Shown here in pieces: positions 10,430 to 19,878 of a DNA stretch of 64,000 nucleotides. Source of the stretch: DASWJZ01 sp963720705 (GTDB lineage Bacteria > Pseudomonadota > Alphaproteobacteria > Rhizobiales > Afifellaceae); the NCBI GenBank assembly GCA_963720705.1, contig CAVRGJ010000007.1, positions 186,001 to 250,000 on the forward strand, written 5' to 3'. The position numbers and the translations under genes are program-made. Numbering within the stretch: the stretch's first letter is position 1; the number at the start of each line of letters is the position of its first letter. The notes below the pieces were generated by a model. That model was not told the origin of the DNA. It was given only the letters and a program-made list of their open reading frames with translations, and did no database searches.

Positions 10430-10498
10430 AGAACGCCGCCGAACCGGTAGCTAAACACTAGGCGCAACAAAGCGAGACGGTCGAAAGGACATTCTTCC

Positions 10499-11534
10499 AT
10501 GCAAATCCGCGCTGCACTCCTGAACTCGGTCGCCGCGGCGGCGGTTGTGCTCGGCTCTTTGGCCGTCCAATCGACTGCCTTTGCCGAGGATGCGTCCGCC
10601 GCCGCCGACATCATCCGCCCTGCGACCGAGTTGCCGCCACCGATAGGGAAGCGCGGGCCGGAGACCGTGCGCGTCGACTTAAGCACCGTGGAGGTACTGG
10701 GGCAGCTCGCCGACGGGGCTACTTACGACTATTGGACCTTCAACAAGAAGGTCCCCGGGCCGTTCCTCCGTGTAAGAGTTGGCGACACCGTGCAGGTCCG
10801 GCTCAAGCAATGACGAAAACTCTACGATGATCCATAACGTCGACTTCCATGCGGTGACCGGGACAGGGGGCGGCGCGCCGGCGACCGAAGCGGGCCCCGG
10901 AGAGACGGCGGGCTTCACGTTCAAGGCTCTGAAGCCGGGCCTGTTCGTCTATCACTGCGCGACGATGCCGGTTGCCCAGCACATCTCCAACGGCATGTAT
11001 GGGCTGATCCTGGTGGAGCCGGAGGGCGGGCTGCCCAAGGTCGACCACGAGTTCTACGTGATGCAAGGGGAGATCTACACGGAAGAGGCCTTCGGCACGA
11101 AGGGCGAGCTCACGCCGAGCTATGACAAGCTGCTGAATGAGATGCCGGAATATTATGTCTTCAACGGTGCCGCCAACGCGCTAACCGGCGATCACGCGCT
11201 GCACGCCAAGGTGGGCGAGACCATTCGTATCTACTTCGGCGTCGGCGGTCCGAACAAGACCTCGAGCTTCCATGTGATCGGCGAGATGTTCGACAAGGTC
11301 TACAATCTCGCCTCGCTTGTTTCGGAGCCGCTGAAGGACGTGCAGACGATTACCGTCCCGCCCGGAGGCGCTGCTGCCGTCGAAATGAAGTTGGAGGTTC
11401 CGGGCGAATACACTCTTGTCGACCACGCGCTGTCGCGGGCGATGCGGGGTCTGGTCGGCAAGCTCATCGTCGACGGCCCGGCGCAGCCCGAGATTTTCAA
11501 GCCCGGGATCGACGAGACGACGGGGGCACTCTAA
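10499..11534 (+). pseudogene. nirK: Copper-containing nitrite reductase NirK, frame broken once as sequenced
   Basis: NirK reduces nitrite to nitric oxide in the periplasm. Part one (10499-10813) has a signal peptide ending AFA|ED and the first cupredoxin strands; it stops at TGA 10811-10813. Part two continues in another frame with every copper ligand: the HNVDFH motif (type 1 His, catalytic Asp, type 2 His), YHC and QHISNGM (His-Cys, His, Met), and later FHVIG and VDHAL (catalytic and type 2 His). Deleting one base near 10808 restores VRLKNDENSTMIHNVDFH and a 344-residue enzyme of normal size. Full conservation of the active site on both sides suggests either an assembly error or a very recent mutation. 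Confidence 0.88.
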
Positions 11535-11556
11535 GTCGCACGCCCGAGCGAAGCGA

Positions 11557-11583
11557 AGGGAGCCCGCCTCGGCGGGCCCTTTC
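11557..11583 (+). terminator. Rho-independent terminator after nirK
   Basis: The hairpin GCCCGCC-TC-GGCGGGC (11562-11577), extended by AGGG/CCT with one bulged A, is followed by TTTC. It lies 23 bases after the nirK stop. Confidence 0.7.
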
Positions 11584-11660
11584 TGCGCGCGTCATACGCT
11601 TGCGCCGCTGCCTTGACGCGCCTACCTCTTGTGTCCCGGGTGCCCTGAAGGAGACCGCGC

Positions 11661-11996
11661 ATGAGCGACGCATCTCTTGATCCCAATCTCGACGTGCTTT
11701 CCGCGGCGGAGCGCTGGCGCGAGGAGGGCCGCGACGTGGCGCTCGCCACCGTGGTTGAGACGTGGGGCTCAGCACCGCGTCCGGTCGGCAGCCATCTCGT
11801 CGTCGACGCGGAGGGGAATTTCGAAGGCTCCGTCTCCGGCGGCTGCGTAGAAGGTGCGGTCGTTGGCGAGGCGATCGACGTCATCGCCTCGGGCGAGCCA
11901 AGAATGCTCGAATTCGGTGTCGCCGACGAGACCGCGTGGCGCGTCGGTCTTTCCTGCGGCGGCCGCATCAAGGTGTTTGTCGAGAAGGTGAACTGA
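11661..11996 (+). CDS. XdhC/CoxI-family protein, N-terminal-type
   Basis: A 111-residue protein matching the XdhC/CoxI domain. The typical TVVETWGSAPRPVGSHLVV and SVSGGCVEGAV motifs are visible at about residues 31-49 and 57-67, and a conserved Cys occurs in LSCGGRIKVFVE near the end. XdhC proteins bind molybdenum cofactor, help its sulfuration and hand it to xanthine-dehydrogenase or CO-dehydrogenase-like enzymes. Here the usual fusion is split: the Rossmann half is the next gene. No structural molybdoenzyme genes are present in the window, so its client is unknown. Confidence 0.85.
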   Translation: MSDASLDPNLDVLSAAERWREEGRDVALATVVETWGSAPRPVGSHLVVDAEGNFEGSVSGGCVEGAVVGEAIDVIASGEPRMLEFGVADETAWRVGLSCGGRIKVFVEKVN

Positions 11997-12116
11997 GCGC
12001 GCAGCGCGGGAAGGCTTGCTTTTCTTCAGCGCAGCCGAGTCGGAGCGCACCGGTGGCGGAATGCCTTCGCCGCGTCTATTGAGGGACCGTGATATTCGAA
12101 CGGGAATGGCGGTTCG

Positions 12117-12812
12117 ATGCAGCTCGACATCTTGAAGGGTCTGAACGAAGCGCGGCTCGCACGTCGGGCCGCAATTCTGGTGACCGACACGGCTACCGGC
12201 GCAGCACGCCTCGTGCCGGGCGAACAGGCGCCCGGGGATCCGCTTGCTTCGGAGCTTCAAAAACGGTTGCTCTCAGGCCGCTCCGGCATGCTTGAGGACG
12301 GCCGCACCTTCCTGACCGTCCACGTGCCGCCGCCGCGGCTCGTCGTGATCGGCGCCGTTCACATCAGCCAGGCGCTTGCGCCGATGGCGCGGCTTGCCGG
12401 CTTCGACGTCACGATCATCGATCCGCGCACCGCTTTTGCGACGCCGGAGCGCTTTCCCGGCGTGCCGCTTATCGCCGAGTGGCCGGAAGAAGCCCTGAAG
12501 CGTTCGCCGCTCGACGCTTTCACCGGGCTCGTCGCGCTGACGCACGATCCGAAGATCGACGACCAGCCCATCCTCGCCGCACTTTCCGCCGGGAGCTTCT
12601 ATGTCGGCGCGCTCGGCAGCCGCAAGACGCACGGCAAGCGCGTGGAGCGGCTGGCGGGGCAGGGCGCGTCGCCCGCAAGTCTCGAGCGGATTCACGCGCC
12701 GATTGGGGTCGACATCGGCGCGCAGTCACCCGCCGAGATCGCCGTCGCCATCCTGGCGGAGGTGATCGCAGCACTTCGCCGCGGACGCGCCGCAGAGCGG
12801 ATCGCCGCGTGA
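12117..12812 (+). CDS. XdhC Rossmann-domain protein (XdhC_C)
   Basis: A 231-residue protein whose central part is the XdhC C-terminal Rossmann fold: PPPRLVVIGAVHISQALAPM begins at about residue 72, followed by the acidic IIDPR turn. Later come ALTHDPKIDDQPIL and FYVGALGSRKTH, both family hallmarks, and a PIGVDIGAQSPAEIAVAI tail. It acts with the preceding small XdhC/CoxI protein in molybdenum-cofactor delivery. It is 120 bp downstream of that gene and 7 bp before the cofactor-nucleotide transferase gene, so an operon is likely. Confidence 0.87.
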   Translation: MQLDILKGLNEARLARRAAILVTDTATGAARLVPGEQAPGDPLASELQKRLLSGRSGMLEDGRTFLTVHVPPPRLVVIGAVHISQALAPMARLAGFDVTIIDPRTAFATPERFPGVPLIAEWPEEALKRSPLDAFTGLVALTHDPKIDDQPILAALSAGSFYVGALGSRKTHGKRVERLAGQGASPASLERIHAPIGVDIGAQSPAEIAVAILAEVIAALRRGRAAERIAA

Positions 12813-12819
12813 GCTCTCG

Positions 12820-14427
12820 ATGAAGTTCGGAACGGTTTCGCTCGAGGAGGCCGAGGGCGCGATCGCCGCGCATTCGATCCGCCATCGCTCCGGCGTCGTC
12901 AAGAAGGGCACGCGGCTCGACGCGACGTTGATCGCGCGTCTTAGCGCCGAAGGCGTCGGCGAAGTGGTAGCAGCGCGGCTTGAGCCGGGTGACGTGCACG
13001 AAGACGAGGCCGCGCGGCGTGTCGCCGAGACCCTCAGCGGCGAGAACGTCCGTCTCGACGAAGCTGGCACCGGCCGTTGCAATCTTTACGCGGAACGCGC
13101 CGGGCTGCTTGTCGTCGACCGTGCCGCCGTCGACACCTTGAACCGGCTCGACCCGGGTCTGACCGTCGCTACGCTTGCCGCCTTCGCTCCGGTCGAGGCC
13201 GGGCGGATGGTGGCGACGGTGAAGATCATTCCCTTTGCGTTGCCGGGCGCGGTCGTCGCGCAGGCAGGTGCGGAGGCGCGAGCGCCGATCCTCTCAGTTG
13301 CAGCATGGAAGGGGCTGAAGGTCGGGCTCGCCGCGACCACGCTTCCCGGGCTGAAGCCGTCGATCATGGACAAGACTCGGCGGGTGCTTGAGGAGCGCCT
13401 GAGGCCGGCGGGCGCATTGCTCCTCGAAGAGCTCCGCGTCCCGCACGACGCGGCAGAACTCGCCGCTGCGCTCACGAAACTGAAGGGGGCGGGCGCTGAT
13501 CTGCTGATCGCCTTCGGCGCTTCCGCGATCACCGACCGCGCCGACGTCATCCCTGCCGGGATCGAGAAGGCCGGCGGGCGCGTCCGCCATTTCGGCATGC
13601 CGGTCGACCCCGGCAATCTGCTTCTGATCGGCGAGCTCGACGGGCGCCCGGTCCTTGGGGCGCCCGGTTGCGCACGCTCGCCGGTCGAGAACGGCTTCGA
13701 CTGGGTGCTGCACCGTCTCCTTGCAGGCCTCGACGTCGGCGGGGACGACATCACCGGCATGGGCGTCGGCGGGCTCCTGATGGAGATCGTATCGCGGCCG
13801 CAGCCGCGCGAGCCCGTTGCAGAGCGCGGAGCCGGGGTCGCCGCGATCATCCTCGCCGCCGGTCAGTCGCGCCGCATGCGCGGCCCGAACAAGCTCCTTG
13901 CCCGCTTCGAAGGGAAGGCGCTCGTCCGCCGCATCGCGGAGCGCGCTCTCGCCTCGAAGGCCGGCCCCGTCGTCGTCGTCACCGGACACCGCGCCGGCGA
14001 TATCTCTGATGCACTCGCCGGGCTCAACGTGCGCATCGTGCACAATCGCGATTTCGCCGAAGGTCTCGCGACCTCGCTGAAGGCGGGCCTTTCCGCGGTG
14101 CCGGAAAGTGCGAGCGGCGCTTTGGTGCTGCTCGCCGACATGCCGGGGATCTCAACGGCGATCATGAACTGCTTGATCGATGCCTTCGAAGCGAAGTCCG
14201 CGCCGGCAATCGTGCTTCCGACCGTCGACGGCAAGCGCGGCAATCCGGTGCTTTGGTCGCGCGCCTTCTTCCCGGAGCTGATGGCGGTCACGGGCGACAC
14301 GGGCGCAAGGCACATCATCGCGCACCACGAGGAGGCCGTTGAGCGGGTCGAGATCGGGGCCGCCGCGGCCGTCGACGTGGATACGCCCGAGGCGCTTGCC
14401 GAAGCCGGCGGCGTCCTCGTCGACTAA
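12820..14427 (+). CDS. Fusion of a MoeA-like molybdopterin-binding domain and a MocA-like nucleotidyltransferase
   Basis: A 535-residue two-domain protein. Residues 1 to about 330 resemble the molybdopterin-binding (MoeA/MogA) fold, including DLLIAFGASAITDRADVIPA and LGAPGCARSPVENGFD. Residues from about 340 on are a nucleotidyltransferase with the signature IILAAGQSRRMRGPNKLL, the HNRDFAEGLATSLKAGL segment, and LLADMPG. MocA-type enzymes attach CMP to molybdopterin to make the MCD cofactor used by xanthine-dehydrogenase-family enzymes, which fits the XdhC neighbours. Such fusions are common in alphaproteobacteria. Start ATG follows closely on the XdhC_C gene. Confidence 0.85.
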   Translation: MKFGTVSLEEAEGAIAAHSIRHRSGVVKKGTRLDATLIARLSAEGVGEVVAARLEPGDVHEDEAARRVAETLSGENVRLDEAGTGRCNLYAERAGLLVVDRAAVDTLNRLDPGLTVATLAAFAPVEAGRMVATVKIIPFALPGAVVAQAGAEARAPILSVAAWKGLKVGLAATTLPGLKPSIMDKTRRVLEERLRPAGALLLEELRVPHDAAELAAALTKLKGAGADLLIAFGASAITDRADVIPAGIEKAGGRVRHFGMPVDPGNLLLIGELDGRPVLGAPGCARSPVENGFDWVLHRLLAGLDVGGDDITGMGVGGLLMEIVSRPQPREPVAERGAGVAAIILAAGQSRRMRGPNKLLARFEGKALVRRIAERALASKAGPVVVVTGHRAGDISDALAGLNVRIVHNRDFAEGLATSLKAGLSAVPESASGALVLLADMPGISTAIMNCLIDAFEAKSAPAIVLPTVDGKRGNPVLWSRAFFPELMAVTGDTGARHIIAHHEEAVERVEIGAAAAVDVDTPEALAEAGGVLVD

Positions 14428-14444
14428 GGCTGCGCGGGTGCGGC

Positions 14445-15374
14445 TCAGGCGGGCGCCGGCCGCTCCCAAAGCCCCTTGTTCAGACGCCAAAGTGCCATCG
14501 CGATGCCAAGCGCGATCAATCCGGCGAGGAGGATGGCGATCGGAACGGCGCCGAGCCGCTCGAACCATTGCGTATAGAAGTGGATGGCGCCGAAGATCGC
14601 GGCGAGATTGACCACCCAGCGCCGGTTTGCCCACGCCGCCCAGATGCCGACGCCGATCAGCGCCAGGGCCCAGAGCACCGCGTAGGCAGTCGAGGACACC
14701 GGGCCCACACCGCCGAGCCAGCCGATGTCGTCGCCCCAGAGCGAGGCGATCCAGAACCCGAAATTGACAAGCAGCAGCGCGGTCCGCGCCGCCACCAGAG
14801 AGAGCCGCTCATAGGCGTGGTTCAGGATCTTCGACACGAGATAGGTCGCCAGCGCGACGATGCTGAAGAGCATGATCGTCGCCGTCGGCTCTTCGATGCC
14901 GAGGAAGTAGCTGGCGTGCTCGTAGCCGGTGCGCGCGCCGAGACAGGAGGAAAGCGCCAGCACCGCGCCGACGATCAGGAGGCCGCTTTCCGCGATGATG
15001 CCGGCGACCGCGAAGCCGACGGCGATCAGCAGGAAGCTTCGCACCGACGCCTCGTCGAAGATGATGATGCCGCCGGCAAGGCCGAGCGCGCCGATCAGAA
15101 TGGAGATGTTCGCCAGCAGCGCCCATTGCCGCGGGCCGCGCACTAGAAGGGCGAGGCCGGCGGCAAGCACGATCAGCCCGATCACCATGCCGACCACCGG
15201 GTCGGGCTTCAGCGCCACCGCGCCGCCGGCGACCGCAATCACGCCGAAGCCGATCAGGATATTGAAGGCGAGCGCCCCGGTGCCGACCGCTGCGTGTTGG
15301 AGCAGGCGGTCGTGCTCCTCCTGCGTGATCTTGCCCTCGGCAAGCAGCTTGCCGAGATCGAGCGTGACCTTCAT
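14445..15374 (-). CDS. Polytopic membrane protein with DUF2157-like N-terminus
   Basis: A 309-residue protein with a short soluble start, LGKLLAEGKITQEEHDRLLQ, typical of DUF2157-type proteins, then around nine to ten hydrophobic helices up to the C-terminus. No catalytic motif is visible. It is convergent with the molybdenum-cofactor operon and ends 18 bp from it. Function is unknown. Confidence 0.7.
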   Translation of the reverse strand: MKVTLDLGKLLAEGKITQEEHDRLLQHAAVGTGALAFNILIGFGVIAVAGGAVALKPDPVVGMVIGLIVLAAGLALLVRGPRQWALLANISILIGALGLAGGIIIFDEASVRSFLLIAVGFAVAGIIAESGLLIVGAVLALSSCLGARTGYEHASYFLGIEEPTATIMLFSIVALATYLVSKILNHAYERLSLVAARTALLLVNFGFWIASLWGDDIGWLGGVGPVSSTAYAVLWALALIGVGIWAAWANRRWVVNLAAIFGAIHFYTQWFERLGAVPIAILLAGLIALGIAMALWRLNKGLWERPAPA

Positions 15375-15621
15375 TTGGGCTTTCGAAGCTCCCTGCTTGA
15401 GCGGTCGCGATCATATTAGCCGGCGTTCCGCCGGAGAAGCAGGCTCCCGGCTCTATCAATCGGCATCGCGTCGCGGCTAGAAAATAGGCACGGGCGCTTT
15501 GTCAGCACTCTTCCGATGAGGCTGCTAAATCACTGTAATCATTTGTTAATCATGGAACCGCAGGCTATCTTTCCGGATTGGAATCGCGCGCCTTCGTGCG
15601 CTGCCAAGAAGGGAAGAGAGA

Positions 15622-15903
15622 ATGCGCGAGCTCGACTTTCGCACCGTTTTCTTGAGCGACCGGGCCGGCTACGGCCTCGCGACGGCGAACATCCTCTATC
15701 ACCTGCCGGAGCGCCCGAAGCTCCTGCAGACCTTCGTCTGGCAGTTCTACGACGTGGCACCGGACTACCCGCGCCTGATCAAGTTCCTCGATTTCTGGGT
15801 GGCCGAGATCGACGGCATCATCCATTCTGTCGAGGTGGCGCACAAACAGCTCGCGACCGCCGCCGAAATCCGCAACGCCCGCTTCCACGGGCTGCTGCAC
15901 TAG
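15622..15903 (+). CDS. usg: Usg family protein
   Basis: A 93-residue soluble protein matching the small Usg family of Rhizobiales, originally noted near tryptophan genes. Diagnostic stretches are GYGLATANILYHLPERPKLL, TFVWQFYDVAPDYP and LIKFLDFW. The role is unknown. A GGGAAGAGAG ribosome site precedes the ATG. It is not next to trp genes here. Confidence 0.85.
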   Translation: MRELDFRTVFLSDRAGYGLATANILYHLPERPKLLQTFVWQFYDVAPDYPRLIKFLDFWVAEIDGIIHSVEVAHKQLATAAEIRNARFHGLLH

Positions 15904-16000
15904 GCGCGTTCCAGCTCGGCGCCCCCTGGGGAGAGGGCGCTCCACAAGTGCGGTCTGAACGCAACTCGGGTTTCGGAACGCCAAGCAGGCATAAGTGCCG

Positions 16001-16708
16001 ATGCGGCTGACGCCTGAACACGTGGCGCATGTCGCGCTCGTCGTCGACGATCCGGGCATGCCACCGGAAGTGACGCTGGCATCCGACGAAGATCACCGCG
16101 CGACAATCGTCGAGATGTTCTCCGGCCCGCCGCCGAAGGAGGTGTGGCTCTTCGCCTTCGGGTCGCTGATCTGGAATCCGGCGCACGACTTCGTCGAGCA
16201 GCGGACAGGCGTTGTGCATGGCTGGCACCGCTCCTTCTGCCTCGGATGGGACCGCTGGTTTCGCGGCCGCCCCGAGCATCCCGGTCTCATGCTCTCTCTC
16301 GATCGCGGCGGAGCGTGCAAGGGCGTCGCCTACCGTCTGCCGCCCGATGCGATCGAGGAGAACCTGCTCCGCCTCTTCCGCCGCGAGCTGCGCTTTCGGC
16401 CAACCGCACACTTGGCGCGATGGGTGAAGGTCGACACTAAGGACGGGTCGCTCCGTGCAATCGCCTTCGTCATCGATCGAAAGGGCGGACGCTACGTGGC
16501 CGGGCTCACGGACGAACAGGTCGCCGACGCGCTTGCAACCGCCGTCGGGCACCGCGGCTCGATGGCCGAATACCTCCACAACACCGTCCGTCACCTCGAA
16601 GAGCTGGGTCTCCGCGACCGCCATCTCTGGCGGCTGCAGGAGATGGTGGCGGAGCGCATCGAAGCAGCGGCTGCGGACAAGACTGCGCCGCGCGACGGGG
16701 ACGTCTAG
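16001..16708 (+). CDS. ChaC-like gamma-glutamylcyclotransferase
   Basis: A 235-residue cytosolic enzyme of the ChaC family, which cleaves gamma-glutamyl peptides such as glutathione to release 5-oxoproline. The phosphate/substrate loop LFAFGSLIWNP lies at about residues 47-57, followed by GWHRSFCLGWDRWFRGRPEHPGL-type sequence (split here by description) and GVAYRLP. A GTG six bases upstream is an alternative start; neither has a strong ribosome site. It stands alone between usg and the convergent msrA. Confidence 0.88.
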   Translation: MRLTPEHVAHVALVVDDPGMPPEVTLASDEDHRATIVEMFSGPPPKEVWLFAFGSLIWNPAHDFVEQRTGVVHGWHRSFCLGWDRWFRGRPEHPGLMLSLDRGGACKGVAYRLPPDAIEENLLRLFRRELRFRPTAHLARWVKVDTKDGSLRAIAFVIDRKGGRYVAGLTDEQVADALATAVGHRGSMAEYLHNTVRHLEELGLRDRHLWRLQEMVAERIEAAAADKTAPRDGDV

Positions 16709-16750
16709 TCGCGCGGCAGTCGCGTCATCTTATGCGGTGGAGTTTTCGCG

Positions 16751-17494
16751 TCAGCTCTTCGCGGCGACGTTCACCAGCACCGGCTTCTCGCGATAGAGCT
16801 CCGGGAAGAGCGACTTCAGGTCCGCGATCTTCGGCAGGTCGTTGTAGACGATGTAGGCGCTCTCAGGATGCAGCGTCAGGTAGTCCTGGTGATAGTCCTC
16901 CGCGGCATAGAAAGCCTTGAACGGCGACACCTCGGTGGCAATCGGCTTGTCGAACACGCCGGCCTTGTCGATCTGTGCGATGTAGTCCTTGGCGATTTCC
17001 GCCTGCGTGTCGTTGGTGACGAAGAGCGCCGAGCGGTATTGCGTCCCGACGTCGGGTCCCTGGCGGTCTTTCTGCGTTGGATCGAGGGCGACGGAGAAGA
17101 AGATCTGCAGGAGCTTTCCGTAGCTGATCTGGCTCGGATCGAAGGTGATCTGGACCAATTCCGCGTGCCCGGTCCAACCGGTGCCGACCATTTGATAGTG
17201 CGCGGTATCAGCCTCGCCGCCGGAATAACCCGAGACGGCCTGCGTGACGCCTTTGACGTGCTGGAACACGCCCTGAATACCCCAGAAGCAACCGCCGGCG
17301 AAGACGGCTGTCTCCGTGCCGGGAGCCGAGGCAAGCGGCTCGTCATGCGCGGGGAGGGGCACGACCTGTCCGGTTTCCGCGGCGGCCGGTGGGAGGATGC
17401 CGCTTAAGGGCACCAGCGCAACGACCGCTAGGACGGCGAGCGCGGGGGCGATGAAAGGCTTCACCGAAAAGGGCAATCTCATGGGCGCGGGCAT
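16751..17494 (-). CDS. msrA: Peptide-methionine (S)-S-oxide reductase MsrA, exported
   Basis: A 247-residue MsrA that repairs oxidised methionine. The N-terminus is a signal peptide (a basic start, hydrophobic VLAVVALVPLSGIL, then PAAAE), so the enzyme should act in the periplasm. The catalytic motif GGCFWG is near residue 67, with the family segments SGYSGG, GHAELVQITFDP and YRSALF following. No MsrB domain is fused. The ATG at 17494 has GGAGA seven bases upstream. Confidence 0.92.
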   Translation of the reverse strand: MPAPMRLPFSVKPFIAPALAVLAVVALVPLSGILPPAAAETGQVVPLPAHDEPLASAPGTETAVFAGGCFWGIQGVFQHVKGVTQAVSGYSGGEADTAHYQMVGTGWTGHAELVQITFDPSQISYGKLLQIFFSVALDPTQKDRQGPDVGTQYRSALFVTNDTQAEIAKDYIAQIDKAGVFDKPIATEVSPFKAFYAAEDYHQDYLTLHPESAYIVYNDLPKIADLKSLFPELYREKPVLVNVAAKS

Positions 17495-17599
17495 ATGGGG
17501 TCTCCGATGGGTCTCTCAGGTATTTGGCGCAGCGCGGCTCGCCTGGAAAGCGCCTCGCTGCGGAATCACCGCCTCTTGATTGCCGGTGTACGACGCCGC

Positions 17600-17899
17600 T
17601 CACACCACGACGACCGCCGCGACGAGCCAGATGGACGCGATCGCCCGCGCAAGAAACGCCCAGTCCGCCTTCTCCCTGAGCGAGCTTCGCCAGACGCCGA
17701 CAAAGAGGGCGATGTTGTAGGGGGTGGGCGCGAGAAAGACCGCGAATGCGATAACCGCCGGCACGTGCGCCACGAACAGCACCAGCATGGCAACGAGCGA
17801 CGCAAAGTTAACCAGCGTGCCGATGACGAGCATGTCGAGCCAAAGCATGCGCGTCAGCGGCAACGCGCCTGTCCAAAGGTTGCGGAAGTAGCGGATCAC
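17600..17899 (-). CDS. Small hypothetical membrane protein
   Basis: A 99-residue protein starting at a GTG, with about three hydrophobic segments (residues 21-45, 49-70 and 82-99) and little else. It lies 28 bp downstream of the DUF2277 gene on the same strand, so the two are probably co-transcribed. I do not recognise the family. Confidence 0.6.
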   Translation of the reverse strand: MIRYFRNLWTGALPLTRMLWLDMLVIGTLVNFASLVAMLVLFVAHVPAVIAFAVFLAPTPYNIALFVGVWRSSLREKADWAFLARAIASIWLVAAVVVV

Positions 17900-17927
17900 C
17901 GGCGGAGCGGCGCGAACCGCCGCGTCC

Positions 17928-18194
17928 TCACGCGAAGCGCGCCGCGGAGCGCGCGCGAGCCTTTGCAGCTTCCTCCTCGCGGTTCTTCGGCGGGCTCGTC
18001 GTCTCGAGCGCGTAGAGCAGGCGGCGGGCGGCGGCGGTCACTTCGTCGACCGCGTCGTCGAAGGCTCTGGCGTTTGCCCGCGAGGGGTGTTGGAAGCCGG
18101 AGAGCTTGCGCACGAATTGCAAGGCTGAGGCGCGAATCTCGTCCTCCGTCGCCGGCGGCTCGAAATTGAAGAGCGTGCGGATGTTGCGGCACAT
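17928..18194 (-). CDS. DUF2277 family protein
   Basis: An 88-residue soluble protein. It opens with MCRNIRTLFNFEPPATEDEI and contains the KLSGFQHPS and AARRLLYAL segments diagnostic of DUF2277, a family of unknown function spread through alpha- and actinobacteria. The ATG at 18194 has AAGGAGG six bases upstream; the longer open frame to 18248 lacks any such site. Confidence 0.88.
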   Translation of the reverse strand: MCRNIRTLFNFEPPATEDEIRASALQFVRKLSGFQHPSRANARAFDDAVDEVTAAARRLLYALETTSPPKNREEEAAKARARSAARFA

Positions 18195-18305
18195 CGTGAG
18201 CCTCCTTGCGCGTACGGCGGATCGTCGCCGCGCGGCGCTTTCGGGCATGGATGGCTCAGATAGACCCTGCCGGCCCGCGCCGACAAGCTTTGCCGAGGCT
18301 CGTTG

Positions 18306-19683
18306 CTACCAGCGGAAATTGAGCGATGCGCGCGCTGCGTGGATCGGCTTGCGGATGACCTCCTGTGCGATGGCCGCTCCGCCGCCCGTCGAGCCGATGG
18401 GCTGCAGGTCATCGTTCAGGTGGAAATAGCGGTACTCCGCGCCGACGCTCCAGTGGTTGCCGAGCGCGTATTCGGCGCCGCCTCCGAGGAACCAGCCGAA
18501 GAGCGTATCGCTCTCTTTGGCGGATGCCGGGAACACGCCGTCGGTCGTCTTCGCTTCCGCGTCGAGGTAGAAGGCGCCGACGCGGCCATAGGCGAGGAAG
18601 CGGTCGTAAGCGAGGCCCGCCCGCACCGACATGCCGCCGTACCAGTCGGACGAGAGCTTCGTCACCGCATTGCCGCCGGAGGCTGGGTCGGTCGCCGAGC
18701 CGCCGAGATTGAGAGATGCCCGCCTCGCCGGAAAGCCCGAGCACGACCCAGCGCCACTGCCAGTCGACGCCGATCTCGCCGCCGGCAAGCGGTCCGTCGC
18801 TTCCAAGGCCATAGGTGTCCGCCGCGTAGAGCGGGGCGCCGGCGGTCGTCGCGAGACCGCTCACGCTGAAGTCCTGGGCGAAGCCCCAGCCGCCGAACGC
18901 ACCGACATGGAAACCGGTCCAAAAGCTCTCGTCCCGAACAATCGACGGAGTCGGATTGACGTAGGCGTAGGTCGTCGGCGCATCGGGCTGAAGAGGGATC
19001 GTGAACCCGAAGATGATGTCGTGGACGTTGAAATCTTTGTAGCGGACCTTCGAACCGTCGGCGAACGTTCCGGACTCTATGTCGCCAATCCAGCGGAAGC
19101 GGTAGCCGATATAGGGCATAACCCGACGCGAGAATCCGGTGAAGGCAATCCCCGCTTCGAATGATGGCGAGGGCTTCCACTCGGAGTTCACGACCGATGT
19201 CGGCGTGTGCTCGAACTCGACCTCCGTCCTGACGCGCGTCGCACCCATGCCGCCGCCGACATAGAAGCGGCCCCAACCGAAATCGATCACGTCGGCGAGA
19301 AGACTGAGTCTCAGGTCGAATGCCTGCAGATTGCCGTGGTAGTTCGGCGTGCCGGTCGGCTGCGGGGCGACGTCGGTGTCGTGGCGGAAGTTAAGGCTGC
19401 CGTCGAGGACGGCGCGGAAGGGAACGCCCCAAGCGGAGAATTGATAACCGAGGCCGGCGCCGGCGCCGAAAAATTCCTGCGGCTGGTAGGATGTTTGATG
19501 GCCGCCCGTCGCGCCGGGCGGAAGCGTTGCGAAGGAGCCGGGTGCGCTCGAAATCCCACCGAGGAAATTTGTGCGAGCGAACCACCCGGGCTGACCGGGC
19601 TGCGCCGGAACATCGATCGCGAAGCCGGACGTCGGCAGAAACGCCGCCGCCAGCACAAACGCACACGCGCAGAGCCTTCTCAC
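18306..19683 (-). pseudogene. Outer-membrane protein with two tandem beta-barrel-like halves, frame broken once as sequenced
   Basis: The gene starts at a GTG (19683) with a signal peptide ending near SGFA|ID. Residues about 30-245 form a beta-rich half with alternating hydrophobic strands ending FTIPLQP. A second half begins at ESFWTGFHVGAFGGWGF, the typical N-terminus of Omp25/Omp31-type 8-strand porin-like proteins, and ends in ARASLNFRW with the C-terminal aromatic of outer-membrane barrels. The frame breaks at the CCC at 18719-18721 (plus strand): the first frame runs on into Arg-rich nonsense to 18409. Removing one base gives SGEAASLNLGG and a 458-residue protein. Function is unknown. 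Confidence 0.78.
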
Positions 19684-19878
19684 CCGGCATCCCCCGATGG
19701 AAGCGCTAGCGAAGCCGCACTGCGCCTGGAAAGCAACCCAAAACGCGCGACGCTGGAAAATGCCGCCGCCGCGGCCTCACGGTGTTGCGGCAGGAGCACA
19801 GACGGCGCCCTGTGGAGCGCGATTTCCGCCGCAAATGAATTAACTCCATCCCTGGTATCGTCTCCTTGAGCACCTCCG

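Noticed and set aside
10779..11534. nirK second part as a separate short cupredoxin gene
   Set aside because: The first 10 residues are out-of-frame nonsense; the rest fits NirK exactly once joined to the upstream part.
11661..12812. The two XdhC genes as one gene split by a frameshift
   Set aside because: Each half has its own start and normal length for the split CoxI/XdhC arrangement found in alphaproteobacteria.
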